A stretch of DNA of 10,545 nucleotides from an uncultured Oscillospiraceae bacterium (GCA_905205085.1 CAJLCG010000080.1:1-10545), one strand, 5' to 3'. Counted from the first letter of the stretch, positions 1-5,636 are shown. Notes: generated by a model not told the origin, from the letters alone. Numbers and translations: made by a program.

Positions 1-20
1 TATCTATCTTCTTATCCTGC

Positions 21-68
21 AGCGCAAGCATCGCCGGTCTCTTGGCCGGCGGGGGCGTTCTGTTTTTT
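21..68 (+). terminator. Terminator-like hairpin at the left edge, T-tract on the plus strand
   Basis: A 6-bp stem CGCCGG/CCGGCG (32-37 with 46-51) encloses an 8-base loop. It can be extended by an outer AGCGC/GCGTT pairing (21-25 with 55-59) across an internal loop. A run of six T follows at 63-68. Read on the plus strand this resembles an intrinsic terminator for a gene beyond the left edge. The U32 gene ends on the minus strand inside the T-run (stop codon 67-69), so the hairpin also lies immediately after that gene, but in that direction it has no U-tract. It may act in both directions; this cannot be decided from sequence. Confidence 0.4.
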
Positions 69-1281
69 AAGGGGTCAGCTCCGCCTGTCTTCTCAACAAA
101 GACAGGGGCGGCACCGGCTGGGGCAGTTTCATGCGGAAGACCATCTGGGGCTTGCGCACCTGGTCCAGGGGCTCTCCCGCCTCGTCCCACAGCCCCTCCA
201 CGGTGAGGGTCTGGGGCCGCACGTCGGGGCCCACCAGCTCCAGAGTATCCCCCACCGAGAACTTGTTGTTCAGGGTCAGGGTGGCATTGCCCTGATCGTC
301 GCAGGACTGCACCTTGGCCACGATCTGCCAGTCCCGGACATAGCGGGAGTTCTCGGTGTACTGTCCCGGCTGGCCAAAGTAGAAGCCGGTGGAGTAATGC
401 CGGTGGCTGATGTGCTCCACCTCGTCCCGCCACACCGGGTCCAGAGGCTCCCCTGCCGCCGCCGCGTCGATGGCGTGGCGGTAGGCCCCGGTGACGATGG
501 CGGCGTAGTAGGCGCTCTTGGCCCGGCCCTCCAGCTTCAGGGAGTCCAGGCCCGCCTCCATCAGCTCTCCCACATGGTCGATCATACACATGTCCTTGGA
601 GTTCATGATGTAGGTCTCCCCGTTCTCCTCAAAGACAGGGAAATACTCCCCGGGGCGCTTCTCCTCCATCAGGGCGTACTGATAGCGGCAGGGCTGGGCA
701 CAGGCCCCTCGGTTGGAGTCCCGGCCAGTCATATAGTTGGAGAGGAGGCACCGGCCCGAGTAGCTCACGCACATGGCGCCGTGGGCAAAGGCCTCGATCT
801 CCAGCTCCTTGGGGGTCTTGGCCCGAATCTCCCGAATCTCGCTGAGACTCAGCTCCCGGGCCAAAATCACCCGGCTGGCGCCCAGGTCGTGCCAGGCGGT
901 GGCCGACTGGTAGTTGACAATGCTGGCCTGGGTGGAGATATGGCACTGGACGTGAGGAGCGTAGCGCTTGGCCAGGGCCAGCGTGCCCACGTCGGCCAGG
1001 ATGATGGCGTCTACCCCTACGCTCTCCAGATACTCCAACCACTCAGGCAGCCGGGCGACCTCCTCATTGCGGGGCATGGTGTTGCAGGTCACATGGACCC
1101 GCACGCCCTTGCTGTGACACAGCTCCACCGCTGTTTTCAGCTCTTCGGGGGTAAAGTTGCCCGCAAAGGAGCGCATACCAAACATGGTGCCCGCCAGATA
1201 GACCGCGTCCGCTCCATAGGCCAGGGCCATTTGCAGCCGCTCCATATCTCCTGCCGGAGCCAGCAGTTCCGGTTTTTTCAT
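67..1281 (-). CDS. trhP: U32 family protein, probable TrhP-type tRNA uridine-34 hydroxylase
   Basis: This 404-residue protein belongs to family U32, historically called collagenase-like peptidases. Characterised members (TrhP in E. coli, YrrN/YrrO in Bacillus) carry out prephenate-dependent hydroxylation of uridine 34 in tRNA. The N-terminus ELLAPAGDMERLQMAL is typical. The U32 signature is complete at residues 163-181 (E163, F165, G168, C171, G176, C178, S181). Cysteines C171, C178, C194 and C232 sit where the related UbiU/UbiV proteins bind a 4Fe-4S cluster; C198 is an alternative ligand. Residues of about 320-400 look like the beta-barrel C-terminal U32 domain, so the protein appears full length. 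The start is supported by GGAGGG nine bases upstream (1291-1296). It lies downstream of mltG on the same strand, a pairing also found in Bacillus. Family membership is very secure; the exact substrate (tRNA rather than the rRNA target of RlhA) is inferred from this domain layout and context. Confidence 0.9.
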   Translation of the reverse strand: MKKPELLAPAGDMERLQMALAYGADAVYLAGTMFGMRSFAGNFTPEELKTAVELCHSKGVRVHVTCNTMPRNEEVARLPEWLEYLESVGVDAIILADVGTLALAKRYAPHVQCHISTQASIVNYQSATAWHDLGASRVILARELSLSEIREIRAKTPKELEIEAFAHGAMCVSYSGRCLLSNYMTGRDSNRGACAQPCRYQYALMEEKRPGEYFPVFEENGETYIMNSKDMCMIDHVGELMEAGLDSLKLEGRAKSAYYAAIVTGAYRHAIDAAAAGEPLDPVWRDEVEHISHRHYSTGFYFGQPGQYTENSRYVRDWQIVAKVQSCDDQGNATLTLNNKFSVGDTLELVGPDVRPQTLTVEGLWDEAGEPLDQVRKPQMVFRMKLPQPVPPLSLLRRQAELTP

Positions 1282-1301
1282 ATCCGTTCTCCCTCCAGAG
1301 T

Positions 1302-1334
1302 ACAGGCCCCGGAGTAGCTCCGGGGCCTGTTTTT
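1302..1334 (+). terminator. Perfect 13-bp hairpin between mltG and trhP, T-tract on the plus strand
   Basis: ACAGGCCCCGGAG (1302-1314) and CTCCGGGGCCTGT (1318-1330) form a perfect 13-bp stem with a TAG loop. On the plus strand it runs directly into TTTTT (1330-1334), the form of an intrinsic terminator, yet no plus-strand gene is visible upstream. On the minus strand, where the genes are, it is preceded by an A-run adjoining the mltG stop and is followed by ACTCTGG rather than a U-tract. It may be a weak or bidirectional terminator, an RNA-processing or stabilising stem between mltG and trhP, or a block to antisense transcription. Confidence 0.6.
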
Positions 1335-1335
1335 G

Positions 1336-2457
1336 TTATTTGTTGTAAAGTTCCTGGGTCGCAGTAAAGTTCTGCTGCTCCCGCAGAGTCTTGAAGAAGC
1401 GATGCACTCCGTCGTCGCCCAGGGCGTAGTAGTAGTACGAGGTGCTGTTGGGGTTCATAGCCGCCTGGATGGACTCCAGACCGGGGTTGGAAATGGGTCC
1501 GGCAGGCAGTCCCTTGTAGAGGTAGGTGTTGTAGGGGGAGTCAATGGACTTGTCCTCCTCCGTGGGCACCTTGCCCCCGTTGATATAGGCCAGGGTGGCA
1601 TCGATCTGCAGATATCCCTGGGTGCCGCCGTTGGGGTTGTTCAGGCGGTTGTAGATGACCGAGGCGATGTTGGCCCGGTCGCTGCCGTCGGTCTCCTTTT
1701 CGATCAGAGAGGCAATGGTCACGATCTCATGGATGGTGTAGCCGCTGTCTGCCACCTTCTGACGCATGTCCTCAGTAAACTGCTCATCAAAGCGCACCAG
1801 CATCTTATTGATGACGTACAGAGGATTCTGGGGCGTGGTGAACTCATAGGTGTCGGGGTAGAGATAGCCTTCCAGACGGTGGTAGTCGCCCAACTCCAGA
1901 TCCTGAAGGAAGGAGAAGGCGTAGTCGTGGTTAGCCGCCATATCCTGCAGGTCCTCTACGCTGGCCACACTTTTCTCCTCCAGCAGGGCAAAGATCTGGT
2001 CGATGGTATAGCCCTCAGGAATGGTCACAGTGACGGTAGCCCGGGTGGCGGAGTTGGCACTCATGCCGCTGAGCAGCGCCCGGTAGTCCATGTCGGTGTT
2101 CAGGGTAAAGGTGCCCGCCACCACATCGTCCTTGCTGCGGGTAAAGGTGGCAAAGAGATTGAAGAGGAACTTGTATTCAATGAGGCCCTCGTCCTTCAGC
2201 TTGTCAGCCACATCGCCAAAGCTGTCCTCGTTGCTAATGGTGATGGTGGCCGTCTTGGCGGGCTTATTCAGGGCCAGCACGTCGTTGGCCGCCACCCAGC
2301 CGATGCAGGCCAGCAGAGCAGACACGCCGATGACAAAAATCACATAGATGGCCGCTCCGCTCAGTCCGGAGCGCTTTTTCCGGCGCTTGGTAGACGAGCG
2401 CTGAGATTCCTCCCGCCGCCGCGGCTGTCTGGAGGAGGGTTGATAATCCTGTGCCAT
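1336..2457 (-). CDS. mltG: Endolytic murein transglycosylase MltG (YceG-like)
   Basis: MltG is a membrane-anchored lytic transglycosylase that cuts nascent glycan strands and helps set their length. With the start chosen here the product is 373 residues. It has a basic, hydrophilic cytoplasmic head (1-30, with RRR and KRRKK clusters), one transmembrane helix (about 33-56), a LysM-like region (about 68-150), then the catalytic YceG domain. The family motif SLIEKET is at residues 250-256; the catalytic glutamate is E253 or E255. Downstream RANIASVIYNRL and LQIDATLAY also match the family. The start at 2457 is supported by AGGAG (2466-2470) with an 8-base gap. The frame stays open to an ATG at 2613, which would add 52 proline-rich residues, but that ATG has no ribosome site and adjoins a -10 element. 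The stop is one base from the A-run of the hairpin before trhP. Identification is secure; the start is fairly secure. Confidence 0.95.
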   Translation of the reverse strand: MAQDYQPSSRQPRRREESQRSSTKRRKKRSGLSGAAIYVIFVIGVSALLACIGWVAANDVLALNKPAKTATITISNEDSFGDVADKLKDEGLIEYKFLFNLFATFTRSKDDVVAGTFTLNTDMDYRALLSGMSANSATRATVTVTIPEGYTIDQIFALLEEKSVASVEDLQDMAANHDYAFSFLQDLELGDYHRLEGYLYPDTYEFTTPQNPLYVINKMLVRFDEQFTEDMRQKVADSGYTIHEIVTIASLIEKETDGSDRANIASVIYNRLNNPNGGTQGYLQIDATLAYINGGKVPTEEDKSIDSPYNTYLYKGLPAGPISNPGLESIQAAMNPNSTSYYYYALGDDGVHRFFKTLREQQNFTATQELYNK

Positions 2458-2519
2458 AGAGTCAGCTCCTAAATCAAATCTGCCGGATGGGCCGGGCTTT
2501 GATTCCGGCTCCGTCGGCT

Positions 2520-2535
2520 CCGGCCCAGGGGCCGG
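2520..2535. repeat. Short inverted repeat in the mltG leader
   Basis: CCGGCCCAGGGGCCGG folds as a 6-bp stem (CCGGCC/GGCCGG) with a 4-base loop. It lies about 60 bases upstream of the mltG start, inside the probable transcript leader. It could affect translation or be incidental in GC-rich DNA. Confidence 0.3.
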
Positions 2536-2610
2536 TCCAATGGTTGGGTTGGAAACCGTGTCCGCCCACAAAAATTTTTCCCATCCCGGGAACCTGGGAC
2601 AGGGGGCGGC

Positions 2611-2619
2611 CATAGACTA
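2611..2619 (+). promoter_or_regulatory. Possible mother-cell sporulation -10 element for the Cys-rich gene
   Basis: CATAGACTA fits the CATAnnnTA -10 consensus shared by the mother-cell sigma factors sigma-E and sigma-K. An AC dinucleotide lies 17 bases upstream (2592-2593), which is all sigma-K usually needs at -35; no sigma-E -35 is evident. It is 49 bases before the ATG at 2668. It overlaps the minus-strand -10 of mltG. The match is short and could be chance. Confidence 0.25.
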
Positions 2620-2624
2620 TACCA
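2616..2624 (-). promoter_or_regulatory. Candidate extended -10 promoter of mltG
   Basis: Read on the minus strand, these bases are TGGTATAGT: a TATAGT -10 box with the upstream TG of an extended -10 element. No good -35 is present at 17 bases (CTGGGG). Transcription would begin near 2609 and give a leader of about 150 bases before the mltG ribosome site. Confidence 0.45.
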
Positions 2625-2667
2625 GAACGCCGGGAAAACCCCAGCGGGGTAAGTGAGGTGAAACAAA

Positions 2668-2811
2668 ATGTGCTTTGGCAATAACGGCTTTGGCGGCAAC
2701 AGCTGCCTGTGGATCATTCTGCTGATCATCATCCTGTGCTGCTGCTGCGGCAACAACGGCGCCAGCGAGACCAGCAACGGCTGCGGCTGCGGCAACAACA
2801 GCTGCTGCTAA
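2668..2811 (+). CDS. Small Cys/Gly/Asn-rich membrane-type peptide (47 aa), function unknown
   Basis: The ORF encodes 47 residues, of which 10 are Cys, 9 Gly and 8 Asn. It has a Gly/Asn-rich N-terminus, one hydrophobic run (residues 14-23, LWIILLIIIL), then four consecutive cysteines (24-27) and a Cys/Gly/Asn tail with C39, C41, C46 and C47. Evidence that it is real: GAGGTG (2655-2660) seven bases before the ATG, an independent strand orientation, and a strong terminator 29 bases after the stop. Peptides of this composition are widespread in Clostridia and often carry the misleading label 'chorion class high-cysteine HCB protein 13'; no function is established. It resembles in style small spore or coat-associated proteins with a single hydrophobic segment. 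A membrane or spore-surface location with disulfides or metal binding is inference only. Confidence 0.75.
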   Translation: MCFGNNGFGGNSCLWIILLIIILCCCCGNNGASETSNGCGCGNNSCC

Positions 2812-2822
2812 CCGTACACTAG

Positions 2823-2837
2823 GCCCCGGCGCGGGGC
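2823..2837 (+). repeat. Short GC hairpin preceding the terminator
   Basis: GCCCCG (2823-2828) pairs with CGGGGC (2832-2837) around a 3-base loop. It lies between the stop codon of the Cys-rich gene and the main terminator stem, and may protect the 3' end of that transcript. Confidence 0.4.
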
Positions 2838-2840
2838 AAG

Positions 2841-2866
2841 GCGGGACGTTATGTCCCGCTTTTTTT
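2841..2866 (+). terminator. Intrinsic terminator of the Cys-rich small gene
   Basis: GCGGGAC (2841-2847) and GTCCCGC (2853-2859) form a 7-bp stem with a 5-base loop, followed by seven T (2860-2866). This is a textbook terminator for the plus-strand gene ending at 2811. The convergent folate cyclo-ligase gene ends in the same T-run (stop codon 2865-2867), so the stem could also serve that gene, although without a U-tract in its direction. Confidence 0.85.
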
Positions 2867-3452
2867 ATGCCTGTGTCCAGCGGGTCTCCTGCTCGGTGAG
2901 CACCACGTCCACCCGGACGTCGTGCTTTTCGATGGGCACCTGCTCCTGGAGCAGGCTCCCCCGGCATAGACCCACCGTCCGGCCTTCAAAAGCTTCCAGC
3001 CACCGGTCGTAGTAGCCGCCCCCAAAGCCCAGACGGTAGCCCCGGCGGTCATAGCACACCGCGGGGACCAGAGCCAGGTCGATGTCCGCCTTGCTTAGCA
3101 GCAGCGCCTCTTCCGACGGCTCCCAGATACCGAAGGCGGCCTTCTGCATGGGGATACGGGGATCAAACTGCCGCACCTCCATCTGGCGTCCGGGCAGCAT
3201 CCGTGGGAGGCCTACCCGCTTGCCCTGTCCGGTCAGCTCCCGCACCAGTTGCTCCGTCTCCGGCTCCCGGCCCGGGATGCCCCAGAACAAAAACAGGGTG
3301 TCCGCCTTTTCTACCTGAGGCAGGGACAAAAAGCGATGAAACAGGGCCCGGTCGCTCGTTCGGCACTCCTCAGGGGAAATGGCAGCCATCTCCCGCCGCA
3401 GCCGGGCGCGGAATGCCCTTTTGGCCTCAGCGGTGGTAGAAGATGCGTCCAT
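2865..3452 (-). CDS. fthC: 5-formyltetrahydrofolate cyclo-ligase
   Basis: The enzyme (5,10-methenyltetrahydrofolate synthetase) uses ATP to convert 5-formyl-THF to 5,10-methenyl-THF, returning a storage or inhibitory folate to the one-carbon pool. The 195-residue length is normal for the family. The N-terminal nucleotide-binding lysine and arginines are in AEAKRAFRARLRREM (K11). GKRVGLPRM (77-85) and the glycine-rich substrate/ATP loop RGYRLGFGGGYYDR (137-150) are hallmark motifs, and DVVLTE (182-187) closes the fold. The start at 3452 keeps K11, which the next internal Met (residue 22) would remove. The gene overlaps the end of the DJ-1 gene by 26 bases, suggesting translational coupling; GAGGT lies 14 bases upstream, farther than usual. 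It is the last gene of the tagA-tmk-DJ-1 run. Its product is functionally linked to thymidylate metabolism, as is Tmk. Confidence 0.93.
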   Translation of the reverse strand: MDASSTTAEAKRAFRARLRREMAAISPEECRTSDRALFHRFLSLPQVEKADTLFLFWGIPGREPETEQLVRELTGQGKRVGLPRMLPGRQMEVRQFDPRIPMQKAAFGIWEPSEEALLLSKADIDLALVPAVCYDRRGYRLGFGGGYYDRWLEAFEGRTVGLCRGSLLQEQVPIEKHDVRVDVVLTEQETRWTQA

Positions 3453-3972
3453 TGATCTCGTCGGCGACCTCTTTGCCCCGCAGCACTTCCACCAGCTTCA
3501 AGCCGAAGTCGAAGGAGGAGCCGCAGGCGTGGCCGGTGACAAACTTGCCGTCTGCTACGGCCCGGGCCTGGGGCAGCACCTTGGCCTTGCCCAGCTGGTC
3601 GTGGCGGGTGGGATAAGAGGTGGCTTCCCGTCCGTCCAGCAGACCCCAGCGGGCCAGCAGCACGGGACCGGCGCACAGGGCGGCCAGCCAGATGTCCCGC
3701 TTGGCGGCCTCCTGGATGAGCTGGGAGACCGCATCGCTGTTCCACAGGTTCTCCACGCCCACGCCGCCGCCGGGCAGCACAATCATCTCCGCCTGGTCCA
3801 GATCTACCTGAGACAGCTCCAGGTCGGCCCGGACGGTGATATTGTGTCCTCCGGTGACGGTGGGACCGGACAGAGAGACCAGAGCGGTCTCCAGCCCGCC
3901 CTGCCGCAGCAGGTCGGTGGGCACGATGGCCTCGGACTCCTCAAAGCCGGGAGCCAGCAGTACATATACCAT
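3427..3972 (-). CDS. DJ-1/PfpI (ThiJ) family protein
   Basis: This 181-residue protein has the class I glutamine-amidotransferase-like fold of the DJ-1/YajL family. Members have been assigned glyoxalase, deglycase, chaperone or redox-sensing activities, several of them disputed. The nucleophile elbow is AALCAGPVLLA with C100. The conserved glutamate that polarises it is E14, in FEESEAIVP. MIVLPGGG (63-70) is the conserved strand and turn. Two usually conserved regions differ: the histidine seen in human DJ-1 (H126) is replaced by Y120 in TSYPTRHDQ, and the TSRGPGT-type loop reads TGHACGS (146-152), bringing in H148 and an extra cysteine, C150. The start has an excellent AGGAGGG site six bases upstream (3979-3985). 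It lies 33 bases after tmk and overlaps the folate cyclo-ligase gene. Family assignment is firm; the reaction is unknown. Confidence 0.88.
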   Translation of the reverse strand: MVYVLLAPGFEESEAIVPTDLLRQGGLETALVSLSGPTVTGGHNITVRADLELSQVDLDQAEMIVLPGGGVGVENLWNSDAVSQLIQEAAKRDIWLAALCAGPVLLARWGLLDGREATSYPTRHDQLGKAKVLPQARAVADGKFVTGHACGSSFDFGLKLVEVLRGKEVADEINGRIFYHR

Positions 3973-4005
3973 GGATAACCCTCCTTATTGTCTTACATGG
4001 GTCTC

Positions 4006-4674
4006 TCACAGCAGTGGTTCCGCCAGGGACCAGATCTCCTGGTGGATATCCTCCACGCTGCGCAATTCCCCCTTGTCGTCCACACAGGGGACCACCTTCC
4101 AGCCCAGCAGCCGGGCGGCCTCCAGGGCGCTGTCCCGGCAGGCGGCCAGATAGCCGGTGTCCAGTTCGTGGATGTCCGCCTTGGTGTGGGTGTCCGCCTC
4201 CCGGCGGCGCAGCAGTTCTACCGCCCGCTGGGTGGGCATATCCAGATAGAGCACCAGGTCGGGCCGGGGCAGGCCCAGCTTGTCGTGCTCAAAGTCGTCC
4301 AGCCAGCGCAGGAAGGCCTCCCGCTCCTGGGGCGCGCACTTCACCGCCTGGTGTACCGCGTTGGAGGTGGTGTACCGGTCGGTGAGCACCAGCCCCCCCT
4401 GCTCATAGTACTCCCCCCACACCTTTTTCAGGGAGGCGTACCGGTCCACCGCGTAAAACGCGGAGGCGGCATAGGGATTCACGTCCTGGGGATGGGTGCC
4501 AAACTCTCCCGCCAGATACATGCGGATGAGGGCGGAAGAGGGTTCTTTATACTGGGGAAAGACCAGCTTCTGATAGTCCCGGCCGCTCTGGGTCACCCGG
4601 CGGCACAGGGCCTGAAACTGGGTGGACTTTCCGGAGCCGTCGGTCCCCTCAAATACAATGAGCCGTCCTGCCAT
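4006..4674 (-). CDS. tmk: Thymidylate kinase (dTMP kinase)
   Basis: Tmk phosphorylates dTMP to dTDP with ATP, an essential step in dTTP supply. The 222-residue product starts MAGRLIVFEG and carries the P-loop at 10-18 (GTDGSGKST). The DRY motif at 99-101 is followed by TTSNAVHQA, matching the family's DRYxxSxxAYQ region with H in place of Y. A 'DIHELD' segment (167-172) matches the D-x-H-E-x-D region seen in many bacterial Tmk proteins. The ATG at 4672-4674 shares its A with the tagA stop codon (TAATG), so translation is probably coupled; a G-rich stretch just upstream may be a weak ribosome site. The frame is open further upstream, but that is only the shadow of tagA. Next downstream is the DJ-1 gene, 33 bases away. 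Confidence 0.93.
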   Translation of the reverse strand: MAGRLIVFEGTDGSGKSTQFQALCRRVTQSGRDYQKLVFPQYKEPSSALIRMYLAGEFGTHPQDVNPYAASAFYAVDRYASLKKVWGEYYEQGGLVLTDRYTTSNAVHQAVKCAPQEREAFLRWLDDFEHDKLGLPRPDLVLYLDMPTQRAVELLRRREADTHTKADIHELDTGYLAACRDSALEAARLLGWKVVPCVDDKGELRSVEDIHQEIWSLAEPLL

Positions 4675-5414
4675 TACAGAACCCCCGGACGGCGGCGGCC
4701 GGTGACGCGCTGCCCGGCGGCCTTCACCAGCACCAGGGGCAGCTTGGCCATGCGGCCAAAGCGCTTGGGCTCCCGGCTGAGGCGGTAGGCCCACTCCATG
4801 CCCATCTTCTGCCACTTCTCCGGGGCCCGCTCCACGTTGCCGGCGAACACGTCCAGCGCGCCGCCCAGGCCAATGGCCAGCTTGGCTCCGGTGAGCAGTC
4901 CAAAGCGGGCGATCCACTTCTCCTGCTTGGGAGCGCCCAGGCAGACAAACAGCAGGTCGGGCTGGGCTGCGGCCACTTCCCGGGCCACCGGGTCGGACTC
5001 CTGGAAGTAGCCGTCGTGGGTGCCGCAGATCACAATTTTGGGGTGCTTCTCCACGATCCGGGCCGCGGCCTCCTCGGCCACGCCGGGCTTGGCGCCCAGC
5101 AGATAGAGGCGGCCGCCCATCTCGTTGAGCTCCTCCAGCATGTCGCAGGCAAAGTCAAAGCCGGCTACCCGCTCCTTTAAAGGTGTACCCAAAATCTTGG
5201 CAGAATAGACCACTCCGATGCCGTCGGGCAGCACCAGATTGGCCCGGTTGAGGATTTTCTGGAATTCCAGATCCTTCTCCGCAGCCAGCAAAAATTCGGG
5301 ATTGGGGGTAACTACATAGTGAAAGTCGCTGCCCCGCAGCAGCTCACCGCCCGCCTGGCGGGCCTCCTCGCGGGTCAGGTTGTCAAATTGGATGCCTAAC
5401 ACATTCGTTTTCAA
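4674..5414 (-). CDS. tagA: WecG/TagA/CpsF family glycosyltransferase (GT26), TTG start
   Basis: TagA-type enzymes transfer N-acetylmannosamine from UDP-ManNAc to GlcNAc-pyrophosphoryl-undecaprenol on the cytoplasmic face, making the linkage unit of wall teichoic acid; other family members act in exopolysaccharide or capsule synthesis. With the TTG start the protein has 246 residues. Visible motifs: TPNPEF (36-41), LPDGIG (62-67, with the candidate base D64), ERVAGFDF (81-88), LGAPKQEKW (159-167), GLGGALDVFAG (182-192), RAPEKW (196-201) and EWAYRLSREPKR (207-218), the last in the C-terminal appendage that completes the active site in this family. The TTG at 5412-5414 gives MKTNVLGIQFDNL, a typical N-terminus, and has GGAGG (5423-5427) eight bases upstream; the alternative GTG at 5427-5429 overlaps that site. 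The gene leads the run tagA-tmk-DJ-1-folate cyclo-ligase. No other teichoic acid gene is in view, so the exact acceptor is unknown. Confidence 0.92.
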   Translation of the reverse strand: MKTNVLGIQFDNLTREEARQAGGELLRGSDFHYVVTPNPEFLLAAEKDLEFQKILNRANLVLPDGIGVVYSAKILGTPLKERVAGFDFACDMLEELNEMGGRLYLLGAKPGVAEEAAARIVEKHPKIVICGTHDGYFQESDPVAREVAAAQPDLLFVCLGAPKQEKWIARFGLLTGAKLAIGLGGALDVFAGNVERAPEKWQKMGMEWAYRLSREPKRFGRMAKLPLVLVKAAGQRVTGRRRPGVL

Positions 5415-5422
5415 TGGAACAT

Positions 5423-5427
5423 CCTCC
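5423..5427 (-). promoter_or_regulatory. Ribosome binding site that fixes the TTG start of tagA
   Basis: On the minus strand these bases read GGAGG, eight bases before TTG at 5414-5412. A GTG start at 5429-5427 would place the initiation codon upstream of and overlapping this site and leave it without one, so TTG is preferred. Confidence 0.7.
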
Positions 5428-5459
5428 ACATCATCAAAGAATTAGTTGGACTATGGTCA

Positions 5460-5491
5460 TGCCTTTTTCAGGCAATGGTTTCATTCAGGCA
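5460..5491. repeat. Direct and inverted repeats in the tagA leader
   Basis: TTCAGGCA occurs twice, at 5467-5474 and 5484-5491, with a 17-base period. The first copy also pairs with TGCCT (5460-5464) to form a 5-bp hairpin with a 5-base loop. Both lie just downstream of the tagA promoter, within its transcript leader, where a regulator could bind. They may be incidental. Confidence 0.35.
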
Positions 5492-5495
5492 TCCT

Positions 5496-5524
5496 ATTCT
5501 ATCACGCTTCCGGAAAAAAGTCTA
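5496..5524 (-). promoter_or_regulatory. Candidate sigma-A promoter of tagA
   Basis: On the minus strand, TAGACT (5524-5519) and TAGAAT (5501-5496) are separated by exactly 17 bases. They match the TTGACA and TATAAT consensus at four and five of six positions. Transcription would start near 5489, about 75 bases before the TTG start, and should read through the whole four-gene run. Confidence 0.55.
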
Positions 5525-5573
5525 TGAAAAAGGGGTAAACAATCCGATTTCCGGGAAATTCCCCGAATTTCGA

Positions 5574-5602
5574 TTGACGAAGGGGGCCGGGAGCACCATA
5601 AT
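5574..5602 (+). promoter_or_regulatory. Sigma-A promoter of the pyruvate-kinase-like gene
   Basis: TTGACG (5574-5579) and CATAAT (5597-5602) lie 17 bases apart, each one mismatch from consensus. Transcription would begin near 5609, 28 bases before the ATG at 5637. This excludes the in-frame ATG at 5475 as the usual start. It is divergent from the tagA promoter about 50 bases away. Confidence 0.7.
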
Positions 5603-5636
5603 AGAGACAGCAGCAAAAAAAGGAGCGAAGGATTCC

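Noticed and set aside
397..2472. Plus-strand open frames of 306 and 379 codons opposite trhP and mltG
   Set aside because: Both are antisense shadows of genes with clear family motifs, have no recognisable domains, and the second would run through the hairpin and T-tract at 1302-1334 only just upstream of its start.
4675..4917. An 81-residue N-terminal extension of thymidylate kinase
   Set aside because: The extension lies entirely inside tagA in another frame. The Tmk N-terminus starting at 4674 has the P-loop at the usual distance.
5415..5429. GTG start for tagA at 5429
   Set aside because: The GTG overlaps the only good Shine-Dalgarno sequence. The TTG at 5414 has ideal spacing and gives the usual family N-terminus.
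5475..5636. A 54-residue N-terminal extension of the pyruvate-kinase-like protein
   Set aside because: A near-consensus promoter at 5574-5602 lies downstream of that ATG, the segment has no similarity to pyruvate kinase, and good ribosome sites precede the ATG at 5637.
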